From the NCBI GenBank assembly GCA_951640165.1, contig OX621250.1, forward strand, positions 5,952,001 through 6,016,000: a DNA stretch of 64,000 bases, read 5' to 3'. The notes under the pieces are model-generated. The model saw only the letters and a program-made list of their open reading frames with translations, was not told the DNA's origin and ran no database searches. Shown in pieces: positions 31,841 through 43,140 of this stretch (positions are counted from its first letter, which is position 1; each line of letters opens with the position of its first letter). This DNA is from Pseudoips prasinana (Eukaryota > Arthropoda > Insecta > Lepidoptera > Nolidae). Made by a program: the position numbers and the translations under genes.

Positions 31841-32304
31841 TACCTATGAGCTTCAAGAGTTTCATTTATTTAGGTATACGCCGTATAGTATTTAGTATCC
31901 GCCCTTAACCGAAGGGGGGATTCTTTCTTTCTAACAAATACACGAGAATCATGTTTTTCGAATATTTTGTAAACACCAGAAGGTTTTTCTCAAAATGTAT
32001 ATTTACGTCAAGACCAATCAATGGCCATTCAGCTAAGTACTCAATTACAATTAAGGGATCTCCAATTATAATATTTATACGCCAAAATAAAATAAAAATA
32101 TTAAAAAAAGGGTTGACTTAAAAATACGGTTAACTAAATATATGTAGATACTTATTTTTTTTTTATTTTAGGAATCTATTTTCCGTTTCGTCTCAAGTAA
32201 TCGTACACGGTTTCCGTCATTTCCTAGGTTAGAGTGGCTCTCATCATCCTCATCATCCAGTCATCTAAATAACGTCTACTACTGGATAAAGACCTATCTA
32301 AAAT
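31841..32304. other. Mostly unassigned
   Basis: A possible small RTE 3' remnant near 32255-32300 ('aacgtctactactggataaa'). Otherwise AT-rich without recognisable content. Confidence 0.4.
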
Positions 32305-32550
32305 CACCGTAGCCTAGTTGGTAGTGCTCCTGCCTACGAAGCTGGTGGTCCTGGGTTCGAATCCCGGTAAGTGCAAATATTTGTGTGATGAACACGAATA
32401 TTTGTTCCTGAGTCATGGATGTTTTCTATGTATATAAGTATTAACGTATCTATATAAGTATGTATATCGTCGCCTGGTACCCATAGTACAAGCTTTGCGT
32501 AGTTTGGGGCTAGGATGATCTGTGTGACATTGTCCCAAGATATTATTATT
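32305..32550 (+). repeat. SINE family A, full length
   Basis: Head 'caccgtagcctagttggtag' and 'gggttcgaatcccggtaagt', core 'tttgtgtgatgaacacgaat', tail 'ggtacccatagtacaagctt' ending 'gtcccaagatattattatt'. Confidence 0.85.
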
Positions 32551-32802
32551 ATATATAATAATAATAATTATATCTCTCTTAATTATTATTATTATAAAGA
32601 TCTATCTAAAATATTTCCACAATGGAGCTGCGTCCATCATTTACAGGGATATGTCATAATCGCCTGTATAATACAACGCCTGTGGTACAGGTTTAACCTA
32701 GTACAGGCACAAACTCTCTATAGCTTAGTATTAAATATTTTTAAAATAAATAAATATAATGTTGTACACACTTTTTCTTGAATAAAATTTATTATAATTA
32801 TT

Positions 32803-32905
32803 ATTTCCAGTATAAGCTGATCCCGCGTTGTATAGGATTTCCATTCAATGAGAGGTCAGCTTATATTGGAAATGTATAGCTTGATATGTACCCGTGTGTA
32901 GACAC
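32803..32905. repeat. Fold-back MITE-like copy 2
   Basis: 'ataagctgatcccgcgttgt' and 'gaaatgtatagcttgatatg' match 553-694; one arm is incomplete. Confidence 0.5.
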
Positions 32906-33221
32906 GCTGCTACCCGTTTTCTAGGAGATATTCCCTGGGGATGAGATGAAGTGGTGTTGTTCTTTGCCATCAGCGACATAGAAGCGGCTCTCACAATGCC
33001 CGAAATGGACTAAACAAGTGATTCAGCCGGTATTGTCCGATCTGTACGGCGTATGGGCCTTTTCTCTTTCACTGCGAACAATAACTTTCACCAGCCTTTA
33101 TCGATAGCTAGACTTGTGTTCCAGTTCTGGTGGATTTACTTCTTATACGTACTATATGTGAGTTGGTCGCATCTCTAATAGTTATCTACTTATTTTAAAT
33201 TATATTCTTGACATAAAATAA

Positions 33222-33310
33222 TAATCACAAATAAAAATACTTATTTTAAGTAATCACAGATAAAAAATACTTAATTTAAGTAATCACAGATAAAAAATAC
33301 TTAATTTAAG
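33222..33310 (+). repeat. Tandem repeat, 30-bp unit x3
   Basis: Three units of 'taatcacagataaaaaatac' + 'ttaatttaag', the first with small changes. Confidence 0.85.
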
Positions 33311-33683
33311 TCAGATAGACATGTAATTTTTCGCTCACTTAGCCGCTAGACTGTCTCCCGAAAGACGTCACAGCAGGTCAAAGGCTTTTGCCGAGGACCT
33401 CCACGGTGTAATTATTTTTATTATTTGGGGGAATTAACCATTTTCGGAACGATTAGAAGACACACATCAGCGATCAAAGTTTAATAACATCTCATAGCCA
33501 TTATGAGCGCTAGTAAATAGTCAAAAAATTACATGTTATATTAAAACTATTTATGCAAAATTCATCATCATATCAGCCAAAAGACCGAAAGTACATCGGA
33601 TCATCTTTATAGAAATAAAATTCAATATTGAATTAATTTTTGAGAATAAGTCTGCATTCGGAACCACCAATGGAACTGGTTAA

Positions 33684-33801
33684 CCCTACTAATATTATAA
33701 ATGCGAAAGTTTGTAAGTATGGTTGTATGGATGTTTGTTACTCTTACACACGAAAACCACTAAACAGATTTTGATGACACTTTGTAGTAATATAGCTTAT
33801 A
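33684..33801 (+). mobile_element. Helitron-like element, left part
   Basis: 'ctactaatattataaatgcg' to 'actttgtagtaatatagctt'. It is interrupted at TA by the element at 33802; the hairpin-CTAG end is not clearly found on the other side. Confidence 0.6.
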
Positions 33802-35825
33802 CAGGGTGTCCCAAAACTCAACGTCAAGCCGAAACGGGGTGACAGGATTGATCATAACCATCACGAGAAAAATCTGAAAAAAAATCTATCCCATGCAGTT
33901 TAAAAATTATGGGCATTTTAAGAAAAACCTAGAAATTTGATCAAACTGTACCATTTTTCGGTTATTGTGGTTATTCTTTTTTATTTTTGTTCATTTGAAC
34001 TTTGGAAACGTAATTCTAAATAACATTTCTAGAATCCCAATAAAAAATAATGACACAATTGCCTCAAGTTTCCGAGAATTGAGACTATTTGTTAAACTAC
34101 GAATTTAAAATTTTCAAGATTCGTCGACTTTGACAGGCCCTCCTATAAAAAAAATGTACTAGAGTGCCTTGGCAAGTGGCATTAAAAGTTGGCGCATTTA
34201 ATCAGAATTCTAAAATGGTACAATACTTGTTAGTTCCATACAATAGAAAAGAGTAAAAAAATTAAAACCTCAAGTAACCCGATTTTTGCTATCTCATTTT
34301 ACTCAGTTAAAATGTTTTTAATTCACACAAGCTCTAGGTAGGTTCTTAATTTTAAGGCAAAATGATGAGAGAGATGGATAATGGGTATGTTTGCCATGAG
34401 TGAGCGAGACAGATAGTGACGCCACGCATTGAGACGGAGATGCGTCGTTTAAACGAGTGCGACAGAGGCATAATGAGAATCCCCAATTCATCCAAAAAAT
34501 TCTCTGGTCAGATGAATCGACATTTAAAAAAGATGGTTACATGAACTTGCACAATTATCACGAGTGGCATGTGGAGAATCCACATTTAATGCGAGAAGAT
34601 AGATCCCAGTATCGTTTTAAAGTAAACCTGTGGACCGGAATTTTAAACGGTAAAATTATTGGGCCTATTGAACTGCCTGAGAACTTGAATGGAACTAATT
34701 ACCTACATTTTTTAAGAGAAGATTTACCAACCCTGTTAGAGGACGTACCACTAGCAGATCTTCGCGACATGTGGTTTCAACAAGATGGCTGCCCAGCGCA
34801 TTTCGCAGTGCAAGTAAGAGATTTCCTTGACCAGGAATATCCGGGAAGGTGGATTGGACGTTCGGGCACTATCTCGTGGCCCGCCCGTTCACCAGATTTA
34901 AATCCCCTGGATTTTTTCTATTGGGGAGTTCTCAAAGAAAAAGTTTACTCAAAGCCCATTGAGAACGTAGCCGACCTGCGTGAACGCATTTCTCAAGCAG
35001 CTGAGGCGATCAACTCTCGAAGATATGCCCGACTAATAAGTAGATCTTTTTTAAGAAGATGTAGGGCTTGTATTGAGGCTGATGGTAAACAATTTGAACA
35101 TTTATTTTAATAAAAAACGTTATTTCTCTATCATCTGACTTTTATTCCAACAAACCTAATTATTTTACTAATTTTACTAACTTTTTTTCACTTTGGTAAA
35201 AGTGGCGTCACTATCTGTCTCGCTCACTCATGGCGAACATACCCATTATCCATCTCTCTCATCATTTTGTCTTAAAATTAAGAACCTACCTAGAGCTTGT
35301 GTGAATTAAAAACATTTTAACTGAGTAAAATGAGATAGCAAAAATCGGGTTACTTGAGGTTTTAATTTTTTTACTCTTTTCTATTGTATGGAACTAACAA
35401 GTATTGTACCATTTTAGAATTCTGATTAAATGCGCCAACTTTTAATGCCACTTGCCAAGGCACTCTAGTACATTTTTTTTATAGGAGGGCCTGTCAAAGT
35501 CGACGAATCTTGAAAATTTTAAATTCGTAGTTTAACAAATAGTCTCAATTCTCGGGAACTTAAGGCAATTGTGTCATTATTTTTTATTGGGATTCTAGAA
35601 ATGTTATTTAGGATTACGTTTCTAAAGTTCAAATGAACAAAAATAAAAAATAATAACCACAATAACCGAAAAATGGTACAGTTTGATCAAATTTCTAGGT
35701 TTTTCTTAAAATGCCCATAATTTTCAAACTGCATGGGATAGATTTTTTTTCAGATTTTTCTCGTGATGGTTATGATCAATCCTGTCACCCCGTTTCGGCT
35801 TGACGTTGAGTTTTGGGACACCCGG
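33802..35825 (+). mobile_element. Tc1/mariner-type element with 624-bp inverted repeats
   Basis: Flanked by TA (33800-33801 and 35826-35827). Ends CAGGGTGTCCCAAAACTCAA and, reversed, CCGGGTGTCCCAAAACTCAA. The inverted repeats run 33802-34425 and 35202-35825, 624 bp each, leaving a 776-bp centre with a partial transposase. About 60% of the element is inverted repeat. Insertion is in a Helitron-like element. Confidence 0.9.
34430..35110 (+). pseudogene. Tc1/mariner DD41D transposase, N-terminus deleted
   Basis: Open for about 218 codons to TAA at 35108-35110. The protein starts in the catalytic domain: ENPQFIQKILWSDESTF (first D in WSDES), MWFQQDGCPAHFAVQ (second D), WPARSPDLNPLDFFYWG (third D in NPLD). 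Forty-one residues separate the second and third D, the DD41D spacing reported for rosa/VS-type families. The C-terminal part (LRERISQAAEAINSRR) looks complete. The helix-turn-helix DNA-binding half is missing; in another frame 34438-34480 reads MRRLNECDRGIM, which may be the original N-terminus joined by an internal deletion with a frame change. Not a working transposase by itself. Confidence 0.8.
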
Positions 35826-35827
35826 TA

Positions 35828-36284
35828 TATCCGAATAGCACATAAGCTAGAACGTATAAAGAATAACGCAGAAAAAACAACCTCTACAGGAATGCTTTAA
35901 ATGACTCAAATACTGTCTATAACTTTATTTAAAATATTTTTTTTTATCAGTTTGGAAGGTACAAAACGAGACAAGCATAGACAGAATATTAAAATATATA
36001 AAAATATGGTTTTGGTATAAATTCGAAGTCGTTTAGGCATTTCAGCGATAAAATTCCACAATTGACACACTATTTTTCCATTCAAAGTAATTAAGACGTT
36101 GAATTCAAAATTGGGCTGTAATTTCCATTCCCCTCTTCCATTTGGTGGTTCAATTAAGAGCTTGAATAATGGAATCGACGTCTCTTAAATACTTAGTCAT
36201 TTCTTTCTAGAGTCTTTTCTTTAAGGTTCCGTAGTTAAAACGAAACAAAACTGGGTACGTTCAACTCTCGGTCTTAATTTTTTT
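35828..36284. other. Unassigned
   Basis: No gene or repeat recognised after the right TA of the Tc1/mariner-type element. Confidence 0.4.
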
Positions 36285-36530
36285 ATATCAGAGGGCGGCA
36301 AACGAGCAAGTGGGGCACCTGATGGTAAGTGATCACCACCGCCCATGGACACTCACAACACCAGAGGAGTCGCGACTGCGTTGCCAGCCTTTAAGTGTCA
36401 GCAATCAAGTGTTGCTAGGCCTTCCCCCCCCCCCCCCCCCCCAATGACCCAAAAAATAAATAATAATAATTAGCTCTAGCGACCTTTCTCACACGCAGAA
36501 ACACAAGATTAAAATTATTAATATTAAGGA
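36285..36530 (+). repeat. Dispersed repeat G with poly-C run
   Basis: 'gcaaacgagcaagtggggca', 'acctgatggtaagtgatcac'. It contains an uninterrupted C run of about 19 bases at 36424-36442 and continues with 'tctcacacgcagaaacacaa', shared with 43577. Confidence 0.6.
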
Positions 36531-36639
36531 ATGTCTTCTGCAAGGTGGAGGTACTTCCCCAGTCGGGCCACTCTTTGAGCGAAATAACGCTATGCCCTAC
36601 ATCTCTTATAAACTATGACAAAACTTGACACGAGCTAGA

Positions 36640-36800
36640 AAATAAATTTTATAAAGGTTTTCATACAATATGTACCTAAATATCTATGTAACTAGAAATA
36701 ATAATGTATACAACTATGTTACTATAAACATGTTTTGACTATTTACAAGTGCTTTTCTAAAGTCTACGTGAATAAAAACCTTTATTATTTTGTTTATGAT
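36640..36800 (+). repeat. Repeat K
   Basis: 'aacatgttttgactatttac' and 'aagtctacgtgaataaaaac' match 5640-5795. Confidence 0.55.
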
Positions 36801-36869
36801 ATAACGAAATTAAAGTGACGTAAAGATAATATATCTAAGAGTTGGTTTATGTTATATGTAGTAGATTTC

Positions 36870-36978
36870 TTAATACATACATATTATAGATAAATTAAAC
36901 CCAGACACAGAACAATTAATCGTGCTCATTAAGATTTGTCCTGGGTGGGGACCGAACCACCTCCAACAGACCAGTCAA
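36870..36978 (-). repeat. SINE family C, degraded
   Basis: Minus strand: 'aaacccagacacagaacaat' core and 'gtcctgggtggggaccgaac' head. Confidence 0.55.
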
Positions 36979-37036
36979 AATTAGTTAAAACAATTAGAAA
37001 AAAGTTAGAAAAATTACTATACCTATATTCTATCTA

Positions 37037-37395
37037 CTCGTTGCTTGGTCTAGCGGTAGCGTGTTCAACCGTAGAAAAGAAGGTCCTGGGTTCAAATCTT
37101 GGGTCGGACCAAGTGATATTGGCAATTTTCTGTTAAAACATTTTTTTTATTATTCTACCGAAGTCTGGATACTGTCGGTATTATACCACCGTGCCTCGGA
37201 GGGCGTATAAGGACGTCGGTACTGTACCGGACCTCTTTCCGGTCCTGTCGCAAGTCGTCCCATCGCATCATGACAGTGATAGAATAGAAAGTGCCCCTGT
37301 GTTACACACTATAATATATCCCGCGCAGATGGCTAATCTCTATTGAGACTGGCCGCCGTGGTGGAAATTCGGACGGTATTATTACTAATATGGTG
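37037..37395 (+). repeat. SINE family E, full length
   Basis: tRNA-like head: 'cgttgcttggtctagcggta' (box A) and 'gggttcaaatcttgggtcgg' (box B). The body has 'gtgcctcggagggcgtataa' and 'ccgcgcagatggctaatctc'. Same family at 55934. The head folds partly like a tRNA, but the 300-bp body and dispersal show a SINE. Confidence 0.75.
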
Positions 37396-37887
37396 AAGTA
37401 TTTTTGGACGATAGTCTATGTAGACAGTTAAGTACATTTGTATAATGCTTCTAGCAAATACAGACATTTAATTCATCGAAAGCTAGATAAATGCCGCGAG
37501 GCAATACCACAGTAGAAAGATAATGTGCTCATGCGTCATTTACAACCGGCGCATCGCACGCACGCGTAATTACTACCTACCTGCGCATGAGTTGCATGTA
37601 ACGGCCATTGTTTAGAGCTTAGGCACCGATAGGTATACTATAGCTCTCATGTTATTGTAGGAAAACGTATTCATTATACTCATGTAAAATCTTACTACTT
37701 ACTTATATGTATATATATATATATTGGTTTCTTATTGTATCTTGCCATCATTTGTGGAAATAACGGGTCACCCTTGTTTGATAGAACAACTTTTGATATA
37801 ATATTACTAAATCGAATTTTAGTTGCAATAAAGTCATTTCGAAGAATTATTCAATTGACCGAATAATTCATTGGTAAGTTTTTATTT
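37396..37887. other. Unassigned
   Basis: AT-rich, with an (AT)n tract near 37710-37725 and a short palindrome at 37842-37872. No gene. Confidence 0.4.
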
Positions 37888-38104
37888 AGCGTAATTATTT
37901 ATTTGAACTAATTTCATTTGAACTAATTTAATTTCGCCGAATTTTCAAAATGCGACTCTCGTAAAAATCTAATTGGCACCAGAAACGAGATGCTACCAGT
38001 CAAGTAGGTTAGGTTAGGTTGTTCTAACCTAACCTTAAGCATTTTGAAAATTCGGCGAAATTAAATTAGTTCAAATGAAATTAGTTCAAATAAATAATTA
38101 CGCT
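37888..38104. repeat. Fold-back element with TTAGG-like centre
   Basis: Arms of about 66 bp ('agcgtaattatttatttgaa'... and its exact reverse at 38039-38104). The loop contains 'aggttaggttaggttgttct' followed by 'aacctaacct', a small inner hairpin made of the insect telomere-like word TTAGG. Confidence 0.75.
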
Positions 38105-38448
38105 ACGGCTACGGTGACCAAAAACTAATCTTTGTTAGAAAAAAGACAGTATTTTATAATATTTTTTAATTAAAGCAATATGATAATAGAATGTTATGAA
38201 GAAAATAGTTCTGAATACCTTTTGATCATTAGCGCAAATGTTGTTATAGCAAATAAATATTCGATGAACTGAAAATTCTGTCAAACGATATTATACACAG
38301 TGATGATTTTCTTAAACGTTGTTCGATTTAGTAATATTATATCAAACGTTGTCCTATCAAACAAGGGTGAACCGGAAAAAACATCGCTGATGATATTTGT
38401 CAAAAATTATTTGTGTTGTTTTTGGCCTAGACAGAATAACCCTAGGGT

Positions 38449-38731
38449 TGCCAACTATTTTAGTAGAAATAAAATATATTCAGGTCCATGAACAATATTA
38501 AACAGTATTTTACAAAAATTAACAGTATTTTATTTATTTATTGTTTTAAATATATATTTTTAGAGCTTCTTGCACAACTTACTAATTTACAATCTTTTTG
38601 GCTGCGCTGCACTGAACAGTGAACGCCCAGAGGGCTAAGTAAATGTAAACAGTATTTTGTACAACAGTAAAAAGTATAATTTCGTGCAAAACAGTCTAAT
38701 ACTGTTCAAAACAGTATAGTTGGCAACCCTA
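38449..38731. mobile_element. MITE with 17-bp inverted ends
   Basis: Ends CTAGGGTTGCCAACTAT and its exact reverse. 'AGGGTTGCCAAC' ends are common in hAT-type elements. The inside repeats 'aacagtatttt'. No target duplication could be confirmed. Confidence 0.65.
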
Positions 38732-38883
38732 GCCACCCCATGCCATCCCGTGGGTGTCGTAAAAGGTGACATAGGGATAAACCGGCACTATCTATTCCAT
38801 CACTCTCATGGTCCACTATGATACTGCCAACGGGTAACGCCTTCGGGCTGATACTGGGAGACTTTTCTTTACAGTTAAGTCCC

Positions 38884-39166
38884 AAAACCGGCCAAGTGCG
38901 AGTCGGACTCGCGTACGAAGGGTTCCGTACCATTATCTATAAAAACGAGCAAAAAATTCACGTTTGTTGTATGGGAGCCCCCTTAAATATTTATTTTATT
39001 TTTTAGTATTTGTTGTTATAGCAGAACAGAAATCATCATCTGTGAAAATTTCAACCGTCGAACTACGGTTCAAGAGATACACCCTGGTGACAGACGGACA
39101 GACAGACAGCGAAGTCTTAGTAATAGGGTCCCGTTTTACCCTTGGGGTATGGAACCCCTTAAAATC
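38884..39166 (+). repeat. Dispersed repeat F
   Basis: 'aaaaccggccaagtgcgagt' ... 'gtatggaacccctt'. Close to the 12221 copy. Confidence 0.6.
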
Positions 39167-39302
39167 ACTTCATTGGGCCGACCCGGGATTAGTACCTAGA
39201 ACCTTATTATCTCCGGTTGAATACCCTATCGCTAGACCCAAACTCTCCGGTGTTTACCATTGGCAAGAAAATAGTCATCAAATTTTTTTAAAATAAAATA
39301 AA

Positions 39303-39520
39303 ATAAAAAAGGTTTTTATTCACGTAGACTTTAAAAAAGCGCTTGTAAATAGTCAGAACATGTTTGTAGTAATATAGTTGTATACATTAGATATTATTTC
39401 TAGTAACATAGATATTTAGGTACATCTTGTATGAAAACATTTATAAAATTTATTTTATTACAGAAATGATATTTAGCTAGCTCGTATCAAGTTATTGTCA
39501 AGAGATTATGTTTAATTATC
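39303..39520 (-). repeat. Repeat K, minus
   Basis: 'gtttttattcacgtagactt' and 'gatatttagctagctcgtat' match 6010-6200. Confidence 0.55.
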
Positions 39521-40055
39521 TAGTTTAAGTCTAATATTTTTACTACATATTGTCAATGGTTCTGTCTATATTAAAGGTATTATTATTATGACGGACCTTG
39601 TGTTAATAACGACGGTCGCGCTTTAATGCTACCACCGGATCCAATGCGCCCCAACTGAGAAGACCCAGCGAAACAAACTCAGTGGGTTCATCTACTACCG
39701 GTTTCAACACGACCCAGTTGAGACGGTCCGGCGAAACATACTCAAGCGGGCAATTTATTGACCACTTCAATCTAAAACTAACGTTATTGAGGTAAACGGC
39801 GCGGGCGCCGCGCACAAATGTCCATACATGCGCCCAAAGGTACAAATTACGATTAAATACCGTAATTTCCACGATACGAAACTTTGATATGCCGCTCCAT
39901 CGATACCCCGGTAGCAAATTACGATTGGATCGGTTCGATTAAGGTACGGGTAACTCTTTTATCTAAACGGCCATTACTGCACCCGGAAGCAGTGCGTTGG
40001 AGTTAGCATTTCACTGAATTGTTCCACTTTTCATCATTCATAGACAATAATGTTA
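39521..40055. other. Unassigned with a short duplicated motif
   Basis: 39640-39760 carries two related blocks ('ccaactgagaagacccagcg', 'cccagttgagacggtccggc'), each followed by 'aaac.a.actca'. A minus-strand frame of 104 codons overlaps them but has no recognisable domain. Confidence 0.4.
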
Positions 40056-40308
40056 TAATAATAATATATAGGGACAGTGTCACACAGATCATCCTAGCCT
40101 CAAACTAAGCAAAGCTTGTAATATGGGTACCAGGCGACGATATACATACTTATATAGATAGATAAATACTTAAATACATAGAAAACATCCATGACTCAGA
40201 CACAAATATTCGTGCTCATCACACAAATATTTGCACTTACCCGGATTCGAACCCAGGACCACCAGCTTCGTAGGCAGGAGCACTACCAACTAGGCTACGG
40301 TGACCGTC
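40056..40308 (-). repeat. SINE family A, full length
   Basis: Minus strand, tail 'tagggacagtgtcacacaga' to head 'ccaactaggctacggtgacc'. Confidence 0.85.
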
Positions 40309-40640
40309 GATTGATTATGATATGTTACGATGGGATGCGTTTCAAATTTGGCACTTAAAGATTCTGCCAGTTTTATCTGTGTTGTTATATCTACTGATGT
40401 CAAAATTCACGCCATATTTACTTTCCAAAATAAATACATATTATATGTGATGTATCTGGCTATGTATTATAATATTATATTATATAATATAAGGGAGTTA
40501 GGAATAAAACAAAAGACCGAGCAAGCTCGAGTATGAAAATTAAAAAATAAACTTATAATATATATTAGTAAGTATTATGTAATACTAATCTAAAGAGGAA
40601 TTATAGAATGCGTTTCCCATTTTGTTGACTTAACGAACAG

Positions 40641-40877
40641 GGCTCTACCGGCTAAGTCACCGAACATCGATTTCTTAAATGGCGTTCAAGAAAATAAAGG
40701 TTAAAAATGACATTATCAATCATTAAATCGGCTTCAACATTGACAATCGATTCCGGACCATTTATGACGTCACATGTGCTCATGGAAGCCGATTTAACGA
40801 TTGATTAACTTATTTTTAACATTTATTTATTTGAACGCCATTTAAGAAATCGATGTTCGGCGACTTAGCCGGTAGAG
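40641..40877. repeat. Fold-back MITE (family M), copy 2
   Basis: 'ggctctaccggctaagtcac' ... 'ggcgacttagccggtaga'. Inserted into the second unit of the tandem block. Confidence 0.8.
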
Positions 40878-41204
40878 AATCTGTCTGTTTTATCTGTGTT
40901 GTCTTGGCAACTGATGTCAAAATCGCGCCATTTTTTCTTTTCAATATAAATATGTATGATGTATCGGCTACGCGTAATACGAATATGCAAAGAGCAGTTA
41001 TAGGATGCGTTTCACATTCTATTAACTTAACGAACAGATTTTTTCTTTTTTATCTGTGTTGCCCTAGCAACCGATGTCCAAATTAAAAAAACGAATAAAA
41101 GAAAACAAAAAATATGTATCTATGCGTGTTATGCGTAATACTAATCTACAAAGCGCAATTATTGCGCTAATTTCTCTTCCATTAGGTAGAGAAATTAGCG
41201 CAAT

Positions 41205-41440
41205 AATAAATCAGGTGCGCAGTATCTATGTTAGTAAGTTGTCTAACTTTTCTAACAGCATAAGCAGCAGAGCTTAATTTTCCAGCCAAGCCGGATATGT
41301 GAGTACCCCATTGAAGTTAACTGTCTAAAGTTATGCCCAGAAATGTAGTATATTGGACAGATTCCAACACTTCATAATTCAATACCAGATCTGGACCAAA
41401 ATTTCTCACATTTTCTGTGGTGAATTTACTTTTTGCGCTA
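41205..41440 (-). pseudogene. LINE RT fragment
   Basis: Minus strand: frame NFGPDLVLNYEVLESVQYTT then FLGITLDS, and in a shifted frame QWGTHISGLAGKLSSAAYAV. The last block matches the start of the LINE at 54717 (KLSGKLSSAAYAV), so it is the same family. Broken by at least one frameshift. Confidence 0.65.
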
Positions 41441-41570
41441 ATTGCTCTACCTAATGGTAGAGAAATTAGCGCAATAATTGCGCTTTGCAGATTAGTATTA
41501 CGCATAGCACGCATAGATACATCTTTTTTTGTTTTATTTTATTCGTTTTTTGAATTTGGACATCGGCCTA

Positions 41571-42449
41571 GAAGTCGTCACTACGTCACCGGACAACGCA
41601 GACCATAAACTAAGTAAACCCACGTCATTCACCAACTCTGGGGTCCGAACTTCCGCTCAGGGTCATTGCAGATGTGGAGATGTATGGGAGGGCCCGTGTT
41701 TTGTGCAGTTTTTACTCTACGTTAATAGATAAAGACGCGGGTCGTTCCTTCGATTAAGGATCAGAGGAGGCATTGCCTTGTCATGTGCGTAAAGTATAAC
41801 CCATACGCAGCCTCTTTGCTTTCCTTCTTTCTGTGTGCGGTGGTTAATATACCCTTATCGTATTCATTTTAATCAGTGATGAACACAGTTGTAAGTAAGT
41901 TGTGGTCCATGTGATCATTCTCAGCTTGTTATATGTGCGAACTCATTTACATTTGACACCTCCATCTTCCAGTTTTACACAATTTAGCACATGGATGTGC
42001 AAATTCGCGTAGCAATTTGCACATTTACAGCTTTTTACAATTTTTTACCTCTCTTGGTTGGATGTATTCTTGTGGTTTATTGAATTGTAGGCCATTAGAG
42101 AGAAATAAATTAAGTTTGAGTACGAGTTTTTTATGTATGATAAAAATCTCTCTGGTCGAAGTGTAAGTTTTAATATAGGTACACTTTATGTTCCCTTACA
42201 CTCATGCATGATACGATGGTACAGCTAACCGACACGATCGGAAAGAGGTCAGGTGCCGAACTGATAGCTTTACGCGCTCTCCAAGGCTCGAGGGTGTAAC
42301 AGAGCTAACAGCCAGATTCCAAGCTGATACTAATATTTTTTTCCAAACAGATTAAACCCAATATCACTTTTTGGTTCGACTCGGGATTTCATTTGCTAGA
42401 TTTTTTCCTAGTTACTTGACACTTATCGTCATATATATTCACACAAAAT
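41571..42449. other. Unassigned; trace of SINE E
   Basis: 42236-42300 ('cggaaagaggtcaggtgccg') looks like reversed SINE E body. The rest is unrecognised. Confidence 0.4.
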
Positions 42450-42612
42450 CTTTATTTATAAATTGTAGTCTATGTGTTATTCTGATGCATAAGCTATATT
42501 ACCGTAAAGTTTCATTAAAATCCATTCAGTAGTTTTACGTGAAAGAGTAACAAATATCCATCCGGCCATCGAAACTTACAAACTTTCGCGTTTATAATAT
42601 AAGTAGGATATT
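42450..42612 (-). mobile_element. Helitron-like element, CTAG end missing
   Basis: 'tttataaattgtagtctatg' to 'cgtttataatataagtagga'; the hairpin end is truncated. Confidence 0.6.
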
Positions 42613-42898
42613 AGTAACAATGAAATGCAATGAATTTGAACGTTTTAAACGCAAGAACTTCCGAATTCAAACCTGACGTGACGTCAAATACATATGTATT
42701 TAAGTTAATACAATATTACACACTGAATACAATATTAGACACTGAACACATGAAAGATAACGAATGTGTAAAATACAGAAACAAAATGTTTGGATTCCCA
42801 TACAAAACGCGTGAGTAATATATTTGTTTGCACATTTAGTAAGTTGTATTATTTAGCTTCATATTTCGACTGGCTTTTTTGTCTAGGTTAGTGACCCT

Positions 42899-43140
42899 GG
42901 GGTTCTACCGGCTAATTCGCCGAACATCGATTTCTTAAATGGCGTTCAAATAAATAAAGGTTAAAAATGACTTAATCAATCGTTAAATCTGCTTCATGAG
43001 CACATGTGACTTCATAAATGGTCCGGAATCGATTGTCAACGCTGAAGCCAATTTAACGATTGATTAAGTCATTTTTAACCTTTATTTATTTGAACACCAT
43101 TTAAGAAATCGATGTTTGGCGACTTAGCCGGTAGAGGCCC
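42899..43140. repeat. Fold-back MITE (family M), copy 3
   Basis: 'ggttctaccggctaattcgc' ... 'gcgacttagccggtagaggc'. The central region is shortened and rearranged relative to copies 1 and 2. Confidence 0.8.

Larger units (their letters stand above)
40333..41570. repeat. Tandem and inverted repeat block
   Basis: Three related direct units start at 40333, 40606 and 41002 ('ggatgcgtttca', then 'ttatctgtgttg' and 'ctgatgtcaaaat'). The second is interrupted by a fold-back MITE. The third runs into an inverted repeat: 41068-41185 is repeated in reverse at 41441-41570 ('attagtattacgcat', 'gcgcaataattgcgct'), and the centre is a LINE fragment. Confidence 0.65.

Noticed and set aside
36424..36442. 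Poly-C run as a special structure
   Set aside because: A homopolymer inside a dispersed repeat; it may partly reflect sequencing or consensus error.
37037..37110. Possible tRNA gene with box A and box B
   Set aside because: The tRNA-like part is fused to a 300-bp body also present at 55934, and the cloverleaf is imperfect; this is a SINE head. The same applies to SINE A, B, C and D heads.
38449..38731. 8-bp target duplication for the AGGGTTGCCAAC MITE
   Set aside because: The flanks 'aataaccc' and 'gccacccc' do not match well enough to claim a duplication.
39603..39917. 104-codon minus-strand frame
   Set aside because: Overlaps two duplicated sequence blocks; the apparent protein repeat follows the DNA duplication and has no domain I recognise.
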